Source of the DNA: JAGLOK01 sp963675575
GTDB lineage: Bacteria > Bacillota > Clostridia > Christensenellales > UMGS416
NCBI GenBank assembly: GCA_963675575.1
Contig: OY776378.1
Location: 62,001-126,000, forward strand
DNA length: 64,000 bases
Direction of reading: 5' to 3'
Shown here: positions 18,454-27,515 of the stretch, piece after piece
Numbering within the stretch: position 1 is the first letter of the stretch
How the letters are laid out: the number at the start of each line of letters is the position of its first letter
Notes under the pieces: model-generated
What the model saw: the letters and a program-made list of their open reading frames with translations, nothing else
Told to the model about the DNA's origin: nothing
Database searches by the model: none
Position numbers and translations under genes: made by a program

Positions 18454-19227
18454 TTAATTAATAAAATCAAGCATAATTTTATTGAACTCATCGGGATTAT
18501 CCATGTTTACCATATGACTTGCGTTTTTAATAACATGGGTTACACAATACGGGTATAGTTTTTCCCAATCTCCGGAGTGCATTTTTATCGTGCCGCTTTT
18601 ATCATTTTCGCCGCAGATGAAGCTCAAAGGGAATTTGAAATCAACATCTTCTTCATGCAGGCATGTGGCTATTCCGTTCCAGGATGTTATGAATTCTTGT
18701 TTTGTCATTTCAGAAAACATTTCATAAAGTTTAATTCTAACTTTGTTATCGATGCTTGTGTATTTTGACATGTATTTTTTTAAGTATTCCCATGGAAACA
18801 TTTTTAACATTCCACCGGAGTATTTAAGAGAAATTGTTTCCCATTTGGGATATTTCATAAATACAGGAGTGGCTCCGGAGACAATCATCCCTAGTATTTT
18901 TTCGGGATACAATCTGCCGATTTCCTGTGCCACATATCCGCCCATTGAAAGTCCGATTAGGTAAGCTTTTTCACAGGCTTCTTTTTTTAAAATTTCAATA
19001 ATATCATTCGCCGCCGCTATAACAGCAAATTCAACGCATGGGCGAGACTTTCCGTGTCCTCTTAAATCCGGCACAATGACTTTGAAATCGTTTAATGATT
19101 CAAGCTGAGGTTCCCACATTTTACCAGTGACACCATACCCGTGAATCAACACAATGCAGGGTTCTTTATTCGGGTTATATACATCGTAATGGACATTACA
19201 TCCTGAGGAATCTATACTTTTTTCCAT
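18454..19227 (-). CDS. Alpha/beta-fold hydrolase
   Basis: 257 aa from ATG 19227, chosen because CCTCC (GGAGG on the coding strand) at 19233-19237 is correctly spaced; an upstream TTG would lie on the binding site itself. Motifs: oxyanion HGYGVTGKMW near residue 30, nucleophile elbow GLSMGGYVAQE (Ser), acidic residue in SFICGENDKSG and catalytic His in NASHMVNMDNP. This fits a small-ester or acyl hydrolase of the MhpC/RsbQ type; substrate unknown. It heads an operon with a TetR regulator 105 bp downstream, suggesting its substrate or product is the regulator's ligand. Confidence 0.9.
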   Translation of the reverse strand: MEKSIDSSGCNVHYDVYNPNKEPCIVLIHGYGVTGKMWEPQLESLNDFKVIVPDLRGHGKSRPCVEFAVIAAANDIIEILKKEACEKAYLIGLSMGGYVAQEIGRLYPEKILGMIVSGATPVFMKYPKWETISLKYSGGMLKMFPWEYLKKYMSKYTSIDNKVRIKLYEMFSEMTKQEFITSWNGIATCLHEEDVDFKFPLSFICGENDKSGTIKMHSGDWEKLYPYCVTHVIKNASHMVNMDNPDEFNKIMLDFIN

Positions 19228-19331
19228 AATTACCTCCAATTAAAATATTGCGAATTATAAAGCTAAACGAGAGTCGATATTTGCAGCATTGTTGTTAAGG
19301 TATTATATCTCGCGGTTTTGTCACGGGCTTT

Positions 19332-19386
19332 TTGACCTGCGGGTCAACAACAAGCATATGATATCACACTTTGACCCGCGGGTCAA
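19332..19386 (-). promoter_or_regulatory. Promoter with two GACC/GGTC operators, hydrolase-TetR operon
   Basis: TTGACCCGCGGGTCAA at 19371-19386 is a perfect 16-bp palindrome; TTGACCTGCGGGTCAA at 19332-19347 is its near copy 39 bp away. On the minus strand the first palindrome supplies a -35 TTGACC (19386-19381); 17 bp later is -10 TATCAT (19363-19358), and the second palindrome falls near +10 to +25. This is a textbook repressor layout. The same design recurs at 27434-27482 for the other TetR. Confidence 0.8.
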
Positions 19387-19407
19387 TGAGTGCGTATAAA
19401 ATTTCAC

Positions 19408-19439
19408 AAAAAAAAGACGCCCGGTATGAGCGCCTTTTT
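19408..19439 (-). terminator. Terminator of the isomerase-like gene
   Basis: On the minus strand AAAGGCGCTC and GGGCGTCTTT form a 9-10 bp stem with two G-U pairs, loop ATACC, then a T-run of eight. It starts about 17 bp after the stop codon. Confidence 0.8.
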
Positions 19440-19455
19440 GCTGTTCGTTTTTATA

Positions 19456-20940
19456 TTACGCGAAAGGATTTTCATCCTTATACATAATGTGTTCAGGTTG
19501 GTTAAAGGCCACATCATCAACACCCAGCATCTTCATTGCAGCAAATAGTACTTTGCCGACATGAGCAAAGGCTACACCGCCGTGATGCGGATAACGCTTG
19601 GCTACAAGCACATGGCGATAAAAACGAGCCATTTCATTTATAGCAAAGATTCCGATAGAGCCAAATGACTGTGTAGCAACAGGAAGAACTTCACCTTCTG
19701 CAACATAGCTGTGAAGTGTGGTATCCGCTGCCGACTGCAGTCTGAAGAAAGTGATGTTGCCGGGCTTTATATCTCCTTCAAGCGTTCCGCGAGTGATGTC
19801 TGCCTCGCCGCCGTCTTCCATTAAGCGGTTCATGATAAGCTGGAACTTCATCTGAGGATTAATCATATGACAGCTTGGAGTATTTCCGCAGTGGAAACCC
19901 ATGAATACATCGTGAACTTTATAGTCAAATTTATCTTTAATTTCTTTTTCGTACATATCATATGGGACTGTGTTATTGATATCCAGCAGTGTTGGAGGAA
20001 GCTCTGTTGCGCAAGTTATTATATATTCTGTAACTGCGCCATAGATATCAGTTTCGCATGCAACAGGTATTCCGCGGCTTGCAAGGCGAGAGTTTACGTA
20101 GCATGGTACAAAACCAAAGTTTGCTTCAAACGCAGGCCAGCATTTTGCTGTAAGTGTTACAAATTCGCTTGCGCCTTTATTTGCATCAATCCAGTCAAGC
20201 AGCGTTATTTCATATTGTGCAAGCTTTGGAAGGATAGTAGGATGATTGTTTCCTGAACCTAATTCTTTTTCCATGTCAGCTACAACCTCTGGGATACGAG
20301 GATCATTGTCATGCTCTTTGTAGCTTGTAAATAAATCAAGTTCGGAGTTTTCCTGTACTTCTATTCCTAAATCATACAATGCTTTTATTGGTGCGTTGCA
20401 TGCAACAAAGTCAAATGGTCTTGGTCCAAAAGACAAAACCTTCAGCTTTGAGATGCCTATTAGTATTCTGGATATTGGTACGAACTCTGCTATCATTGTG
20501 GCAAGCTCTTTAAAATCGCCCACAGGATATTCCGGTATGTATGCATTTTTAAGACCACGTATGCCAATATTATAACTGGCGTTGAGCATTCCACAGTAAG
20601 CGTCGCCGCGGCCGCCTATTAGTGTGTCTGAAGCCTCCTCGGCAGCTGCTATAAACATGCAAGGACCGTCAAACTTTTGCGCAATCAATGTTTCAGGACC
20701 TTCGGGTCCGAAGTTTCCTAGATATATGACCAAAGCGTTTACTTCAAGCATTTTGGCTTCGTTTAACGCTTTTACAGCGTCATTTTCGTTCTCAATAGTG
20801 GTTTGAAGCTCAACAATTTCTCCGCCGGCTTCTTTAAAAGTCTTAACAACTGCGCTCCTTCTTGTTTGAGAAAGCGTGATAGGAAAACAGTCACGGCTTA
20901 CAGCAACAATACCTAATTTTACTTTTGGTATATTATTCAT
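19456..20940 (-). CDS. L-fucose/L-arabinose isomerase-family protein
   Basis: 494 aa. Sugar aldose-ketose isomerase fold of the FucI/AraA superfamily. Seen: an N-terminal Rossmann-like half (LGIVAVSRDCFPITLSQTRR, VNALVIYLGNFGPEGPE), and in the second half GIPVACETDIYGAVTEYI, LLDINNT and FMGFHCGNTPSCHM, which supply the Glu, Asp and His expected to hold Mn2+. Its distance from true FucI or AraA leaves the sugar uncertain; many relatives are annotated only by fold. No sugar kinase or transporter adjoins. Ribosome binding site GGAGGAAC precedes ATG 20940. Likely monocistronic. Confidence 0.85.
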   Translation of the reverse strand: MNNIPKVKLGIVAVSRDCFPITLSQTRRSAVVKTFKEAGGEIVELQTTIENENDAVKALNEAKMLEVNALVIYLGNFGPEGPETLIAQKFDGPCMFIAAAEEASDTLIGGRGDAYCGMLNASYNIGIRGLKNAYIPEYPVGDFKELATMIAEFVPISRILIGISKLKVLSFGPRPFDFVACNAPIKALYDLGIEVQENSELDLFTSYKEHDNDPRIPEVVADMEKELGSGNNHPTILPKLAQYEITLLDWIDANKGASEFVTLTAKCWPAFEANFGFVPCYVNSRLASRGIPVACETDIYGAVTEYIITCATELPPTLLDINNTVPYDMYEKEIKDKFDYKVHDVFMGFHCGNTPSCHMINPQMKFQLIMNRLMEDGGEADITRGTLEGDIKPGNITFFRLQSAADTTLHSYVAEGEVLPVATQSFGSIGIFAINEMARFYRHVLVAKRYPHHGGVAFAHVGKVLFAAMKMLGVDDVAFNQPEHIMYKDENPFA

Positions 20941-21051
20941 TTGTTCCTCCAGAATTATTATTATTTCTTATCTTAACACCATTTAATAAACAATTAAATG
21001 AAATTTATAATAAAAGTAACTATATTATGTGAACATTATTTTATTCATTAA

Positions 21052-21080
21052 TTGAAATATTTCTACAAACGTAATATAAT
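21052..21080 (+). promoter_or_regulatory. Promoter of the DUF485-symporter operon
   Basis: TTGAAA (21052-21057), 17-bp spacer, perfect TATAAT (21075-21080). A leader of about 40 nt follows, with an AAGGGGGA ribosome binding site before ATG 21129. Confidence 0.7.
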
Positions 21081-21128
21081 TGTGAAATTATATATAAAAA
21101 AGACAGAAAGCTAAGGGGGAAGCAGCAC

Positions 21129-21425
21129 ATGTTACATGGAAAAGCAACAAAGAACGAAGAAGACAAGGCTTCTAAGATAAAGACTAAAATCGGAATGTGG
21201 ATGTTTATATTATACACGTTAGTATATTCAGGATTTATCTTTATTACCGTCACTAACCCAGACTTGATGGGAACTGATATTGGATATTTGAATCTTGCGA
21301 TAGTTTATGGTTTAGGGTTAATCGTATTTGCACTGATACTCGCACTAATTTATAATTTCCTTTGCACTAAATACGAAAAGAAGCTAAACGTGGTTCAAAA
21401 AAATGATGCGGAGGAGACAAAATGA
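21129..21425 (+). CDS. DUF485 membrane protein (YjcH-like)
   Basis: 98 aa, two membrane helices (about 24-45 and 57-80) with a charged N-terminus and a basic C-terminal tail. Members of DUF485 are nearly always encoded directly before an ActP-type acetate/monocarboxylate symporter and may be its accessory subunit. Here it overlaps the symporter start by 4 bp (ATGA type), so the two are translationally coupled. Confidence 0.88.
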   Translation: MLHGKATKNEEDKASKIKTKIGMWMFILYTLVYSGFIFITVTNPDLMGTDIGYLNLAIVYGLGLIVFALILALIYNFLCTKYEKKLNVVQKNDAEETK

Positions 21426-23290
21426 ATTATAAGCCTTCCGTATTAGCTGTTGTAATTTTTATGGCCTTCATAGCGTTTGTTCTTGGAATATCGAGATACT
21501 TCGCAAAGCGTTCAAGCAGCTCAAAGAACTATTATACCGCAGGCGGCGACATACATTGGGGCATCAATGGGATCGCGTTTGCAGGCGATTATTTATCCGC
21601 TGCATCATTTTTGGGCATTTGCGGAATGATTGCCTTTTATGGATTTGATGGATTTTTATATTCCATCGGATATCTGGCGGGCTGGATGGTGGCTCTGTTT
21701 GTAGTAGCCGAGCCGTTAAAGCGCATGGGTAAATTCACATTCGCAGACGCGCTGGATTCCAAGTTTAAGTCAAAAGGAATAAGATTGACAGCAGGCATCA
21801 GCACACTTGTCGTCTCTATGTTTTATTTGATACCTCAGATGGTGGGAGCCGGTTCATTGGTGACGCCGCTGCTCGGATGGCCTCATTGGGTCGGAGTTAT
21901 ACTGGTTGGCATAGTTGTCATAATTATCGTGGCGACGGCCGGAATGGCTTCCACTACATATGTTCAATTTATGAAAGGCTCTTTGCTTATCATATTTTCA
22001 ATCGTACTTGTAATCTTGGTTTTTTCAAAAGGGTTAAAAACAAATTCTTATGATACATTGGATATTGCGTCTATAAACGAATCAACTATCACGCTTACAG
22101 ACGCATCAAATACCATCACTAACGAATGGACAGTTGATAATAAGAGGTTTGTGGAAGTGCAAGTTGATGATATGCAGACAATATGGTCTGTGAATGAGGA
22201 AAAAAATATTTTAGAAGAAACATTGTTCATATCAAATTTGGAAGACGGCAATATTCTTTATAATGGCGCACCAAAAGAAGATGAGCGCTTTAAACAAGTT
22301 GGAGATTTAGTAGAGATACAGGGGCAAACTGAAGCACAAACGGGGTCGGTAGGACCTTTTGAGTTTGTTGGGAAGATAAAAGAAAGTGTTGTTGTCAGGT
22401 GGTCAAAGGCTGTGGTTAAAGAGGGTGAAGATAAAATCACAATATATTATCAAAACCCGACACCCGGAAAAGAAATATTAATTCCCGGACAGAAGTTTCC
22501 GGTACAAACCACAAAAGATAAACTAAACTTTATATCACTGATGCTGGCTCTGTTCTTCGGAACGGCGGCACTGCCTCATATTTTGATTAGATATTATACT
22601 GTTTCAAGCCCGGCGGCGGCGAGAAAATCAACAATAGTCGCCATTTTATCAATTGGTTTATTTTATATCCTTACACTCTTTATGGGTCTAGGCTCTATGA
22701 CGAGCGGCGTTTTGGATTTAACAAACTCAAATATGTCCGCGCCTCTTTTGGCTAAAAATTTCAGCGTAACGATATTCGCTATCATTTCAGCGGTCGCTTT
22801 TGCTACAGTTCTTGGAACGGTAAGCGGATTGATAGTAGCTTCATGCGGAGCTGTGGTGCATGATTTAGTTGGAATGTTTGCGCGCAAAGAGCTGGATGAT
22901 AAAAAGCAGGTTAGCATAGGTAAAATTTCTGCTGTGGTAGTAGGCGCGATAGCCATAGTGCTTGGAATCTTATTTAAAGGGATGAATGTTTCTTTCTTGG
23001 TTGGTTGGGCATTTGCTGTGGCCGCTTCAGCGAATTTACCGGCAATAATAATGGTGCTTTTTTGGAAAAGGACGACAGCAAAAGGAGTTATCGTATCCAT
23101 AATAGTTGGTTTAGTATCTGCGATGCTAATTATATTGCTTTCGCAAACAACCTTTAATGATGTTTATCATTTAGTGGGAGTGACAGCTCCAATGCCGATT
23201 GATAACCCCGCGATAATCTCTATACCGTTGAGCTTTATAACAATTGTATTTGTGTCATTGTTGACGAAAAAGAAAGACAGCGCAGAGTAA
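21422..23290 (+). CDS. Sodium:solute symporter, ActP/MctC-like monocarboxylate (acetate) carrier
   Basis: 622 aa, SSS family, about 13 hydrophobic helices. Early motif KNYYTAGGDIHWGINGIAFAG followed by DYLSAASFLG is characteristic of cation/acetate symporters; ALPHILIRYYTV is the later family signature. Odd: between helices at about residues 208-366 lies a ~155-residue soluble insert, rich in Glu, Thr and Val, that the E. coli ActP lacks; it looks beta-rich and probably faces one side of the membrane. Such inserts occur in some Firmicute relatives. Coupled to the DUF485 gene; terminator follows. Confidence 0.87.
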   Translation: MNYKPSVLAVVIFMAFIAFVLGISRYFAKRSSSSKNYYTAGGDIHWGINGIAFAGDYLSAASFLGICGMIAFYGFDGFLYSIGYLAGWMVALFVVAEPLKRMGKFTFADALDSKFKSKGIRLTAGISTLVVSMFYLIPQMVGAGSLVTPLLGWPHWVGVILVGIVVIIIVATAGMASTTYVQFMKGSLLIIFSIVLVILVFSKGLKTNSYDTLDIASINESTITLTDASNTITNEWTVDNKRFVEVQVDDMQTIWSVNEEKNILEETLFISNLEDGNILYNGAPKEDERFKQVGDLVEIQGQTEAQTGSVGPFEFVGKIKESVVVRWSKAVVKEGEDKITIYYQNPTPGKEILIPGQKFPVQTTKDKLNFISLMLALFFGTAALPHILIRYYTVSSPAAARKSTIVAILSIGLFYILTLFMGLGSMTSGVLDLTNSNMSAPLLAKNFSVTIFAIISAVAFATVLGTVSGLIVASCGAVVHDLVGMFARKELDDKKQVSIGKISAVVVGAIAIVLGILFKGMNVSFLVGWAFAVAASANLPAIIMVLFWKRTTAKGVIVSIIVGLVSAMLIILLSQTTFNDVYHLVGVTAPMPIDNPAIISIPLSFITIVFVSLLTKKKDSAE

Positions 23291-23319
23291 AAAGCTTTAT
23301 AAACAAAGTATTGAAGTTA

Positions 23320-23354
23320 AAGGAGACCTTAAAATAATAAGGTCTCCTTTTTTA
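23320..23354 (+). terminator. Terminator of the symporter operon
   Basis: AAGGAGACCTT and AAGGTCTCCTT form a perfect 11-bp stem with an 8-nt loop, followed by a T-run. Confidence 0.95.
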
Positions 23355-23383
23355 AAAAAAGCCACCCGACAGCAGGTGACTTT
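23351..23383 (-). terminator. Terminator of the small two-helix membrane protein
   Basis: On the minus strand AAAGTCACC pairs with GGTGGCTTT (one G-U) around an 8-nt loop, then seven T. It lies back to back with the symporter terminator. Confidence 0.8.
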
Positions 23384-23399
23384 AACATGTAGTATTTAA

Positions 23400-23621
23400 T
23401 TATTGCACGGCTCCCAGTATGAATAATACTATACCTGCAACACCAACGATTATTGCCATTACCAGACAAATCTTTGCAGCCTTGTCATCACTCATGTTTT
23501 TGCCGAGTTTCATTTTGACCATTTTAAGTAATCCGGGTGATTTTTTGATTCCTCCGAAGTATCCTACCGATACAGCGTAGAGTAAGCATGCAATTCCGCC
23601 TAATAGATAACCAATTCCCAT
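23400..23621 (-). CDS. Small hypothetical two-helix membrane protein
   Basis: 73 aa from ATG 23621, chosen because AAGGAG lies eight bases upstream; the frame extends further only through a TTG. Two membrane helices (about 3-21 and 52-71) flank a basic loop (KKSPGLLKMVKMKLGKNMSDDKAAK). Not recognised. It has its own terminator and lies apart from the ABC operon on the same strand, so it is probably a separate unit. Confidence 0.7.
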   Translation of the reverse strand: MGIGYLLGGIACLLYAVSVGYFGGIKKSPGLLKMVKMKLGKNMSDDKAAKICLVMAIIVGVAGIVLFILGAVQ

Positions 23622-23690
23622 AATAATTCTCCTTTGCAATTGATGATTTCATATTTATAATAGTTCATTACTATTATATTGACAAGTAAG

Positions 23691-24692
23691 TTAGCTTAGT
23701 CCCTCTCTTATTTTAGTTCGCAATAAAAAGTACATTGCCAATGACAATAGAAGAACCATACCTGCGCATAGAAGCACTGTAGGCCAGTCTGCTGTTTTAG
23801 ACAATACCAATAGGTTTGCTTTATATGCCCAGTAAAACGGTGACCAATACATTGTCCATTGCCATTTGGCAGAAAGCAGTTCATAGCCTGCAATTGAGCC
23901 TGCGACGGGCAGCATAATCATTTTTACATTTGTTGCTGCCTCAATAACATCGTCACTTGCAAGCCCCTGAACAAAGCCAATGATAAAAGTTAATAGCAGT
24001 GAAGTAAAGCCAACAAGGAGTATCATTCCCCAGTTGATATCATAGTATCCCGTTATTAGAAGTGCAATGATAATCGATACCATGGCGATAAGTCCGGACA
24101 TCATGCTTTTACCGATTACAAACCCTGTCTGCGATATGGGGGTAACATTTAGAGCATTGATTGTATTGTCCGATTTTTCACCTACGATTGAAATTGCAAT
24201 TAACATACCTGAAAGCATTATTGTCATACTGATAAGCATGTTTACGAGCATAGTTTTAAGCGGTGGTACAGTGTGACCAAATGACATAAGTGTTGCAGTT
24301 GTTTCGTCTTTGTCCGCACCCACATCATATAGTGCGCGAAGTATCAACGCAAAGTCTCCAACCATTTCCGGTTCATTGCCTTGCAGTACTATCTCGTAGC
24401 CTGTGTCTGCCGGTATTACACCTACGATGTCGTCACGGTTTACTACGCGTTCTTCGATTTCTTGCACGCTTTCAAAAAGCTCAACTTTTGCAAATTGCTC
24501 CATATATTCTATGTGTGCGCTGTCATCGCTCTCCAGCATCGCAAGGTTTACAGTGGTGTCATTTAGCCCCGGTGTAAAGAGCATTATTCCTATTGCCAAA
24601 ACGATTGGCATAATTGCTATGAGCAGCGCCATTGAGTCTCGCATAGAAGTCTTTAAATCTCTGCCAAAAACTCTTAATATTTTCTTAAACAT
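23691..24692 (-). CDS. ABC-2 type transporter permease
   Basis: 333 aa. One N-terminal helix (~20-40), an extracytoplasmic domain to ~160, then five helices, the ABC2_membrane_3 (YhgE/NodJ-like) pattern. The region MLSGMLIAISIVGEKSDNTINAL (positions about 160-182) holds the conserved E-K motif following helix two of these exporters. Last gene of the TetR-ATPase-permease-permease operon, 11 bp after the other permease; the two permeases probably form a heterodimer. Substrate unknown; drug or peptide efflux is the usual role. Confidence 0.88.
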   Translation of the reverse strand: MFKKILRVFGRDLKTSMRDSMALLIAIMPIVLAIGIMLFTPGLNDTTVNLAMLESDDSAHIEYMEQFAKVELFESVQEIEERVVNRDDIVGVIPADTGYEIVLQGNEPEMVGDFALILRALYDVGADKDETTATLMSFGHTVPPLKTMLVNMLISMTIMLSGMLIAISIVGEKSDNTINALNVTPISQTGFVIGKSMMSGLIAMVSIIIALLITGYYDINWGMILLVGFTSLLLTFIIGFVQGLASDDVIEAATNVKMIMLPVAGSIAGYELLSAKWQWTMYWSPFYWAYKANLLVLSKTADWPTVLLCAGMVLLLSLAMYFLLRTKIREGLS

Positions 24693-24703
24693 ATTATCCC
24701 TCC

Positions 24704-25891
24704 TTACACAGTCAGCGTTTTCTTAAATCTTAAGTTTGCGAGCATGAACAATATCAGTCCTGATGCTAAAAATACTGCAGAATAAGTGAGCACATAACCA
24801 ACATCGGTATTTACCATTAAGATCTCTTTAAAGCCTTGAAGCAAAGGATATGTTGGGAAAAACCTAAGCCATACAGGATCAAACCCTGGTACGAAGTATG
24901 AAAAGGCCGGAACCATTAAAGCAATCATAGTTAAATAAAGTACTCCGAATGATTTTGATATGCTGTCAAAGAAGCTGGCAACTAGCAAACCAAGTGAAGC
25001 AAAAGCAAATGTCGATATGATAAGCAGCAAATAAAACAGCAAATAATTCGGCTGCGCACCCATTACAGGTATAGTTATGATAGACGATGATAGGATGACA
25101 GTTGTCATTATAATCATTGTTTTGCTAAAAAGATACTTCCATACAGATGATGGCGTGACGGCAAACGCACGTATTACGCCTTCTGTTTTATCAAGGAAAA
25201 TATATGCCATCACGATGAAGAAACCCATTAACGTTCCCATGAATACCACAAATACAGGTACCATGTTTTGCTTATTATTAAGGATTTCAACGCTGTCAAG
25301 CTTTCGTACTACTTGATTATCTACAGCTTGCTCCAAAACGGCAGGTGTTTCATTGTGTATTACAAGATATAAATCTCTTAATCTTTGTGTTTCAAAACCT
25401 TGAATATAATATTTGTATGAGAATTCACCTGTATCACTCATTATGATGGATGCTCCGATTTTCTTTTCAGTATATGCAAGCCGAATCATATTGTCTTCGT
25501 TTTCTGCTACATATACTGTTGTGTCCAATTCCCCGGTCTTTGTATTATAGTTTTCATATGTGGTAAGAGTAAGTGTTTCTTTTTCAAACGAATACGGTGT
25601 AATCTCGCCGGTGTCTTCATTTGTGATTTCAAACTCAACTGCCTTCATATTAAACTCAGTAGGTTCAGCTAATTTTGATTTACCTTCTTTTATATCTTTT
25701 TCAATCATAGCATCTACCACTTTTTGAGGCATATCATAATATATGAATTCTTTGTTCCTGCTGATGGGTTTTTCATTTATCGCAAAAAGGAGAATTGCAA
25801 GAATTATTACAGAAATGACGATTTCAATATAAAAGTAGAAACCACGGGCGGCTATTTTCATCTCCTTAAAATAACTACTAAGCAGTTTCAT
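24704..25891 (-). CDS. ABC-2 type transporter permease
   Basis: 395 aa, same family as the next permease and 1 bp from the ATPase gene. N-terminal helix at ~20-38, a ~180-residue extracytoplasmic domain (KETLTLTTYENYNTKTGELD and so on), then six helices with FLDKTEGVIRAFAVTPSSVW carrying the E-G/R motif of ABC-2 exporters. Likely partner of the 333-aa permease and powered by the ATPase encoded upstream. Confidence 0.88.
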   Translation of the reverse strand: MKLLSSYFKEMKIAARGFYFYIEIVISVIILAILLFAINEKPISRNKEFIYYDMPQKVVDAMIEKDIKEGKSKLAEPTEFNMKAVEFEITNEDTGEITPYSFEKETLTLTTYENYNTKTGELDTTVYVAENEDNMIRLAYTEKKIGASIIMSDTGEFSYKYYIQGFETQRLRDLYLVIHNETPAVLEQAVDNQVVRKLDSVEILNNKQNMVPVFVVFMGTLMGFFIVMAYIFLDKTEGVIRAFAVTPSSVWKYLFSKTMIIMTTVILSSSIITIPVMGAQPNYLLFYLLLIISTFAFASLGLLVASFFDSISKSFGVLYLTMIALMVPAFSYFVPGFDPVWLRFFPTYPLLQGFKEILMVNTDVGYVLTYSAVFLASGLILFMLANLRFKKTLTV

Positions 25892-25892
25892 T

Positions 25893-26747
25893 TTAAATAA
25901 GCCCCCTTCCGGTTACTTGAATGAATATTTCCTCCAGCGTTGCCTCTTTTGAGTGCATTGTCTGGATATCGTATTTATTTACGATTTCACCGATGCGGTG
26001 TCTGTCTTTTTCATCAATTGTCTTGAGTGTTTCTTTGATTACCTTTCCATTGTCAACATATTCGACATCGATTAACTTTTGCCCATATTGAAGCTTTAAG
26101 TTTTTCGGGGTGTCGACAAGTACGATTTTGCCATCGATGATAAAGGCTACTCTGTCGCATAATTCATCTGCAATGTACATATTGTGGGTGGTTAAGAATG
26201 CTGTTGTACCGCCTAATGTTTTTTCGCGGATGATATCTTTGATGGTAGCTGCGATGGTTGGATCAAGACCGGTAGTCGGCTCATCCAAAAACCATAGTTC
26301 CGGATTGTTAATCATGCTTCTTGCAAAGGTTAGACGATGTTTCATACCTTTTGAGAAAGTTTCGGCGCGGTCGTTTTCCTTGCCATCTAGGCCAACTAAG
26401 TGAATAAGCTCAACCGCATCGCGCGTGGGCACATCAAAAAGCTTTGCGTAAAATTCAAGATTTTCCTTTGCTGTGAGTTTTCCATATACATTTGACTGCT
26501 CAAACGATACGCCGATTTTATTAAACCTTTCGTTTTGAACCTTCATTGTGTTGTATCCAGCAACCATAACCTCACCGCTTTGCTGCTTTAGCAGCCCAGT
26601 CAATATGCCTTGCGTGGTGGACTTTCCTGCGCCAGATGGACCAAGGAAGCCAAAGGTTTCGCCTTTTGTCACCTCAAAGCTAATATTGTTTACCGCTAGT
26701 TTATCGTCATTGCTATAAGAATGAGATAAGTTTTTTACTGTAATCAT
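25893..26747 (-). CDS. ABC transporter ATP-binding protein
   Basis: 284 aa, cytoplasmic ATPase of the exporter. Walker A GPSGAGKSTT near residue 38, Q-loop VSFEQSNVYGK, signature FSKGMKHRL (variant of LSGGQ), Walker B LWFLDEPTTGLDP and H-loop TTHNMY are all intact. The C-terminal ~60 residues (IDVEYVDNGKVIKETL...) are the small domain seen in DrrA/NatA-type drug and sodium exporters. Sits 26 bp after the TetR gene and 1 bp before the first permease. Confidence 0.95.
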   Translation of the reverse strand: MITVKNLSHSYSNDDKLAVNNISFEVTKGETFGFLGPSGAGKSTTQGILTGLLKQQSGEVMVAGYNTMKVQNERFNKIGVSFEQSNVYGKLTAKENLEFYAKLFDVPTRDAVELIHLVGLDGKENDRAETFSKGMKHRLTFARSMINNPELWFLDEPTTGLDPTIAATIKDIIREKTLGGTTAFLTTHNMYIADELCDRVAFIIDGKIVLVDTPKNLKLQYGQKLIDVEYVDNGKVIKETLKTIDEKDRHRIGEIVNKYDIQTMHSKEATLEEIFIQVTGRGLI

Positions 26748-26773
26748 TGTTGTGCTCCTCTCGTTTGTATAAA

Positions 26774-27403
26774 TTAATTATAAAAAGTACTTTTTAAAAT
26801 ATTTAAATATTCATCGATTTCGACGATAATCTCATCGTAATCTAAAACATCTGTTTCACTTAAATTTAATAGTTTTTCTTCGGAATACTTTTCAAGCGTC
26901 CATTGAAAGATATTTATATTTTTTTGGACATCTTCGGGTTTTCTAAAAAGGGAGTAGTCTATATTTTTCGTGTATATATCACTAAGAATCACTTGAAAAT
27001 CAACGCCATATTTTCCATACAGATCCATCACATCGTCAACACTGCTTGACTTTTTATATGATAGCACCTTTATAATGAAGTCGAACATATGAGGATATTT
27101 TTTCCCGATTTTCATTTTAACAACTATCAGATGCTTGATTCGCTCTAGAATGTCTTTTTCATCCCATTTGATTTGTGAAGATATTTCATTGTAAAGCTTA
27201 TTTATAACAAAGCCCACAAGCTTGTCGTATAGCTCCTGCTTGCTTTCAAAATAATGAAAAAGCAACCCTTTTGAGATACCTGCATTTTTGACGATGTTAT
27301 TTGTTGACGCTTTGTCATACGGATAAAGCGAAAATTCCTCAATTGCAGCATTAATAATTCTGTCCTTTTTATCGCTATCTATATTTGACAATGTATAATC
27401 CAT
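26774..27403 (-). CDS. TetR-family regulator of the ABC exporter operon
   Basis: 209 aa. Helix-turn-helix region KKDRIINAAIEEFSLYPY ... GISKGLLFHYFESKQELYDK, close to that of the TetR at 17692-18348, with a diverged ligand domain. First gene of the exporter operon and preceded by a promoter with two GACC/GGTC operators, so it probably represses its own operon and releases it on binding the exporter's substrate. This is the common logic of TetR-controlled efflux pumps; the ligand is unknown. Confidence 0.93.
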   Translation of the reverse strand: MDYTLSNIDSDKKDRIINAAIEEFSLYPYDKASTNNIVKNAGISKGLLFHYFESKQELYDKLVGFVINKLYNEISSQIKWDEKDILERIKHLIVVKMKIGKKYPHMFDFIIKVLSYKKSSSVDDVMDLYGKYGVDFQVILSDIYTKNIDYSLFRKPEDVQKNINIFQWTLEKYSEEKLLNLSETDVLDYDEIIVEIDEYLNILKSTFYN

Positions 27404-27433
27404 TTTTTTTTGCCTTTCGGAATTAAAAGCTAC

Positions 27434-27482
27434 TGACCGATGTGGTCAACTCAATATTATCATAACAGACCAAAGTGGTCAA
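27434..27482 (-). promoter_or_regulatory. Promoter with two GACC/GGTC operators, TetR-ABC operon
   Basis: TGACCGATGTGGTCAA at 27434-27449 and AGACCAAAGTGGTCAA at 27467-27482, 33 bp apart. On the minus strand the outer site supplies -35 TTGACC; 17 bp later is -10 TAATAT; the inner site follows the start point. A further GGTCAA half-site is at 27493-27498. The half-site spacing is five bases here and four in the palindromes at 19332-19386. Confidence 0.78.
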
Positions 27483-27515
27483 TGGATAAAAAGGTCAAGA
27501 TCAAGATAAAGTTTA

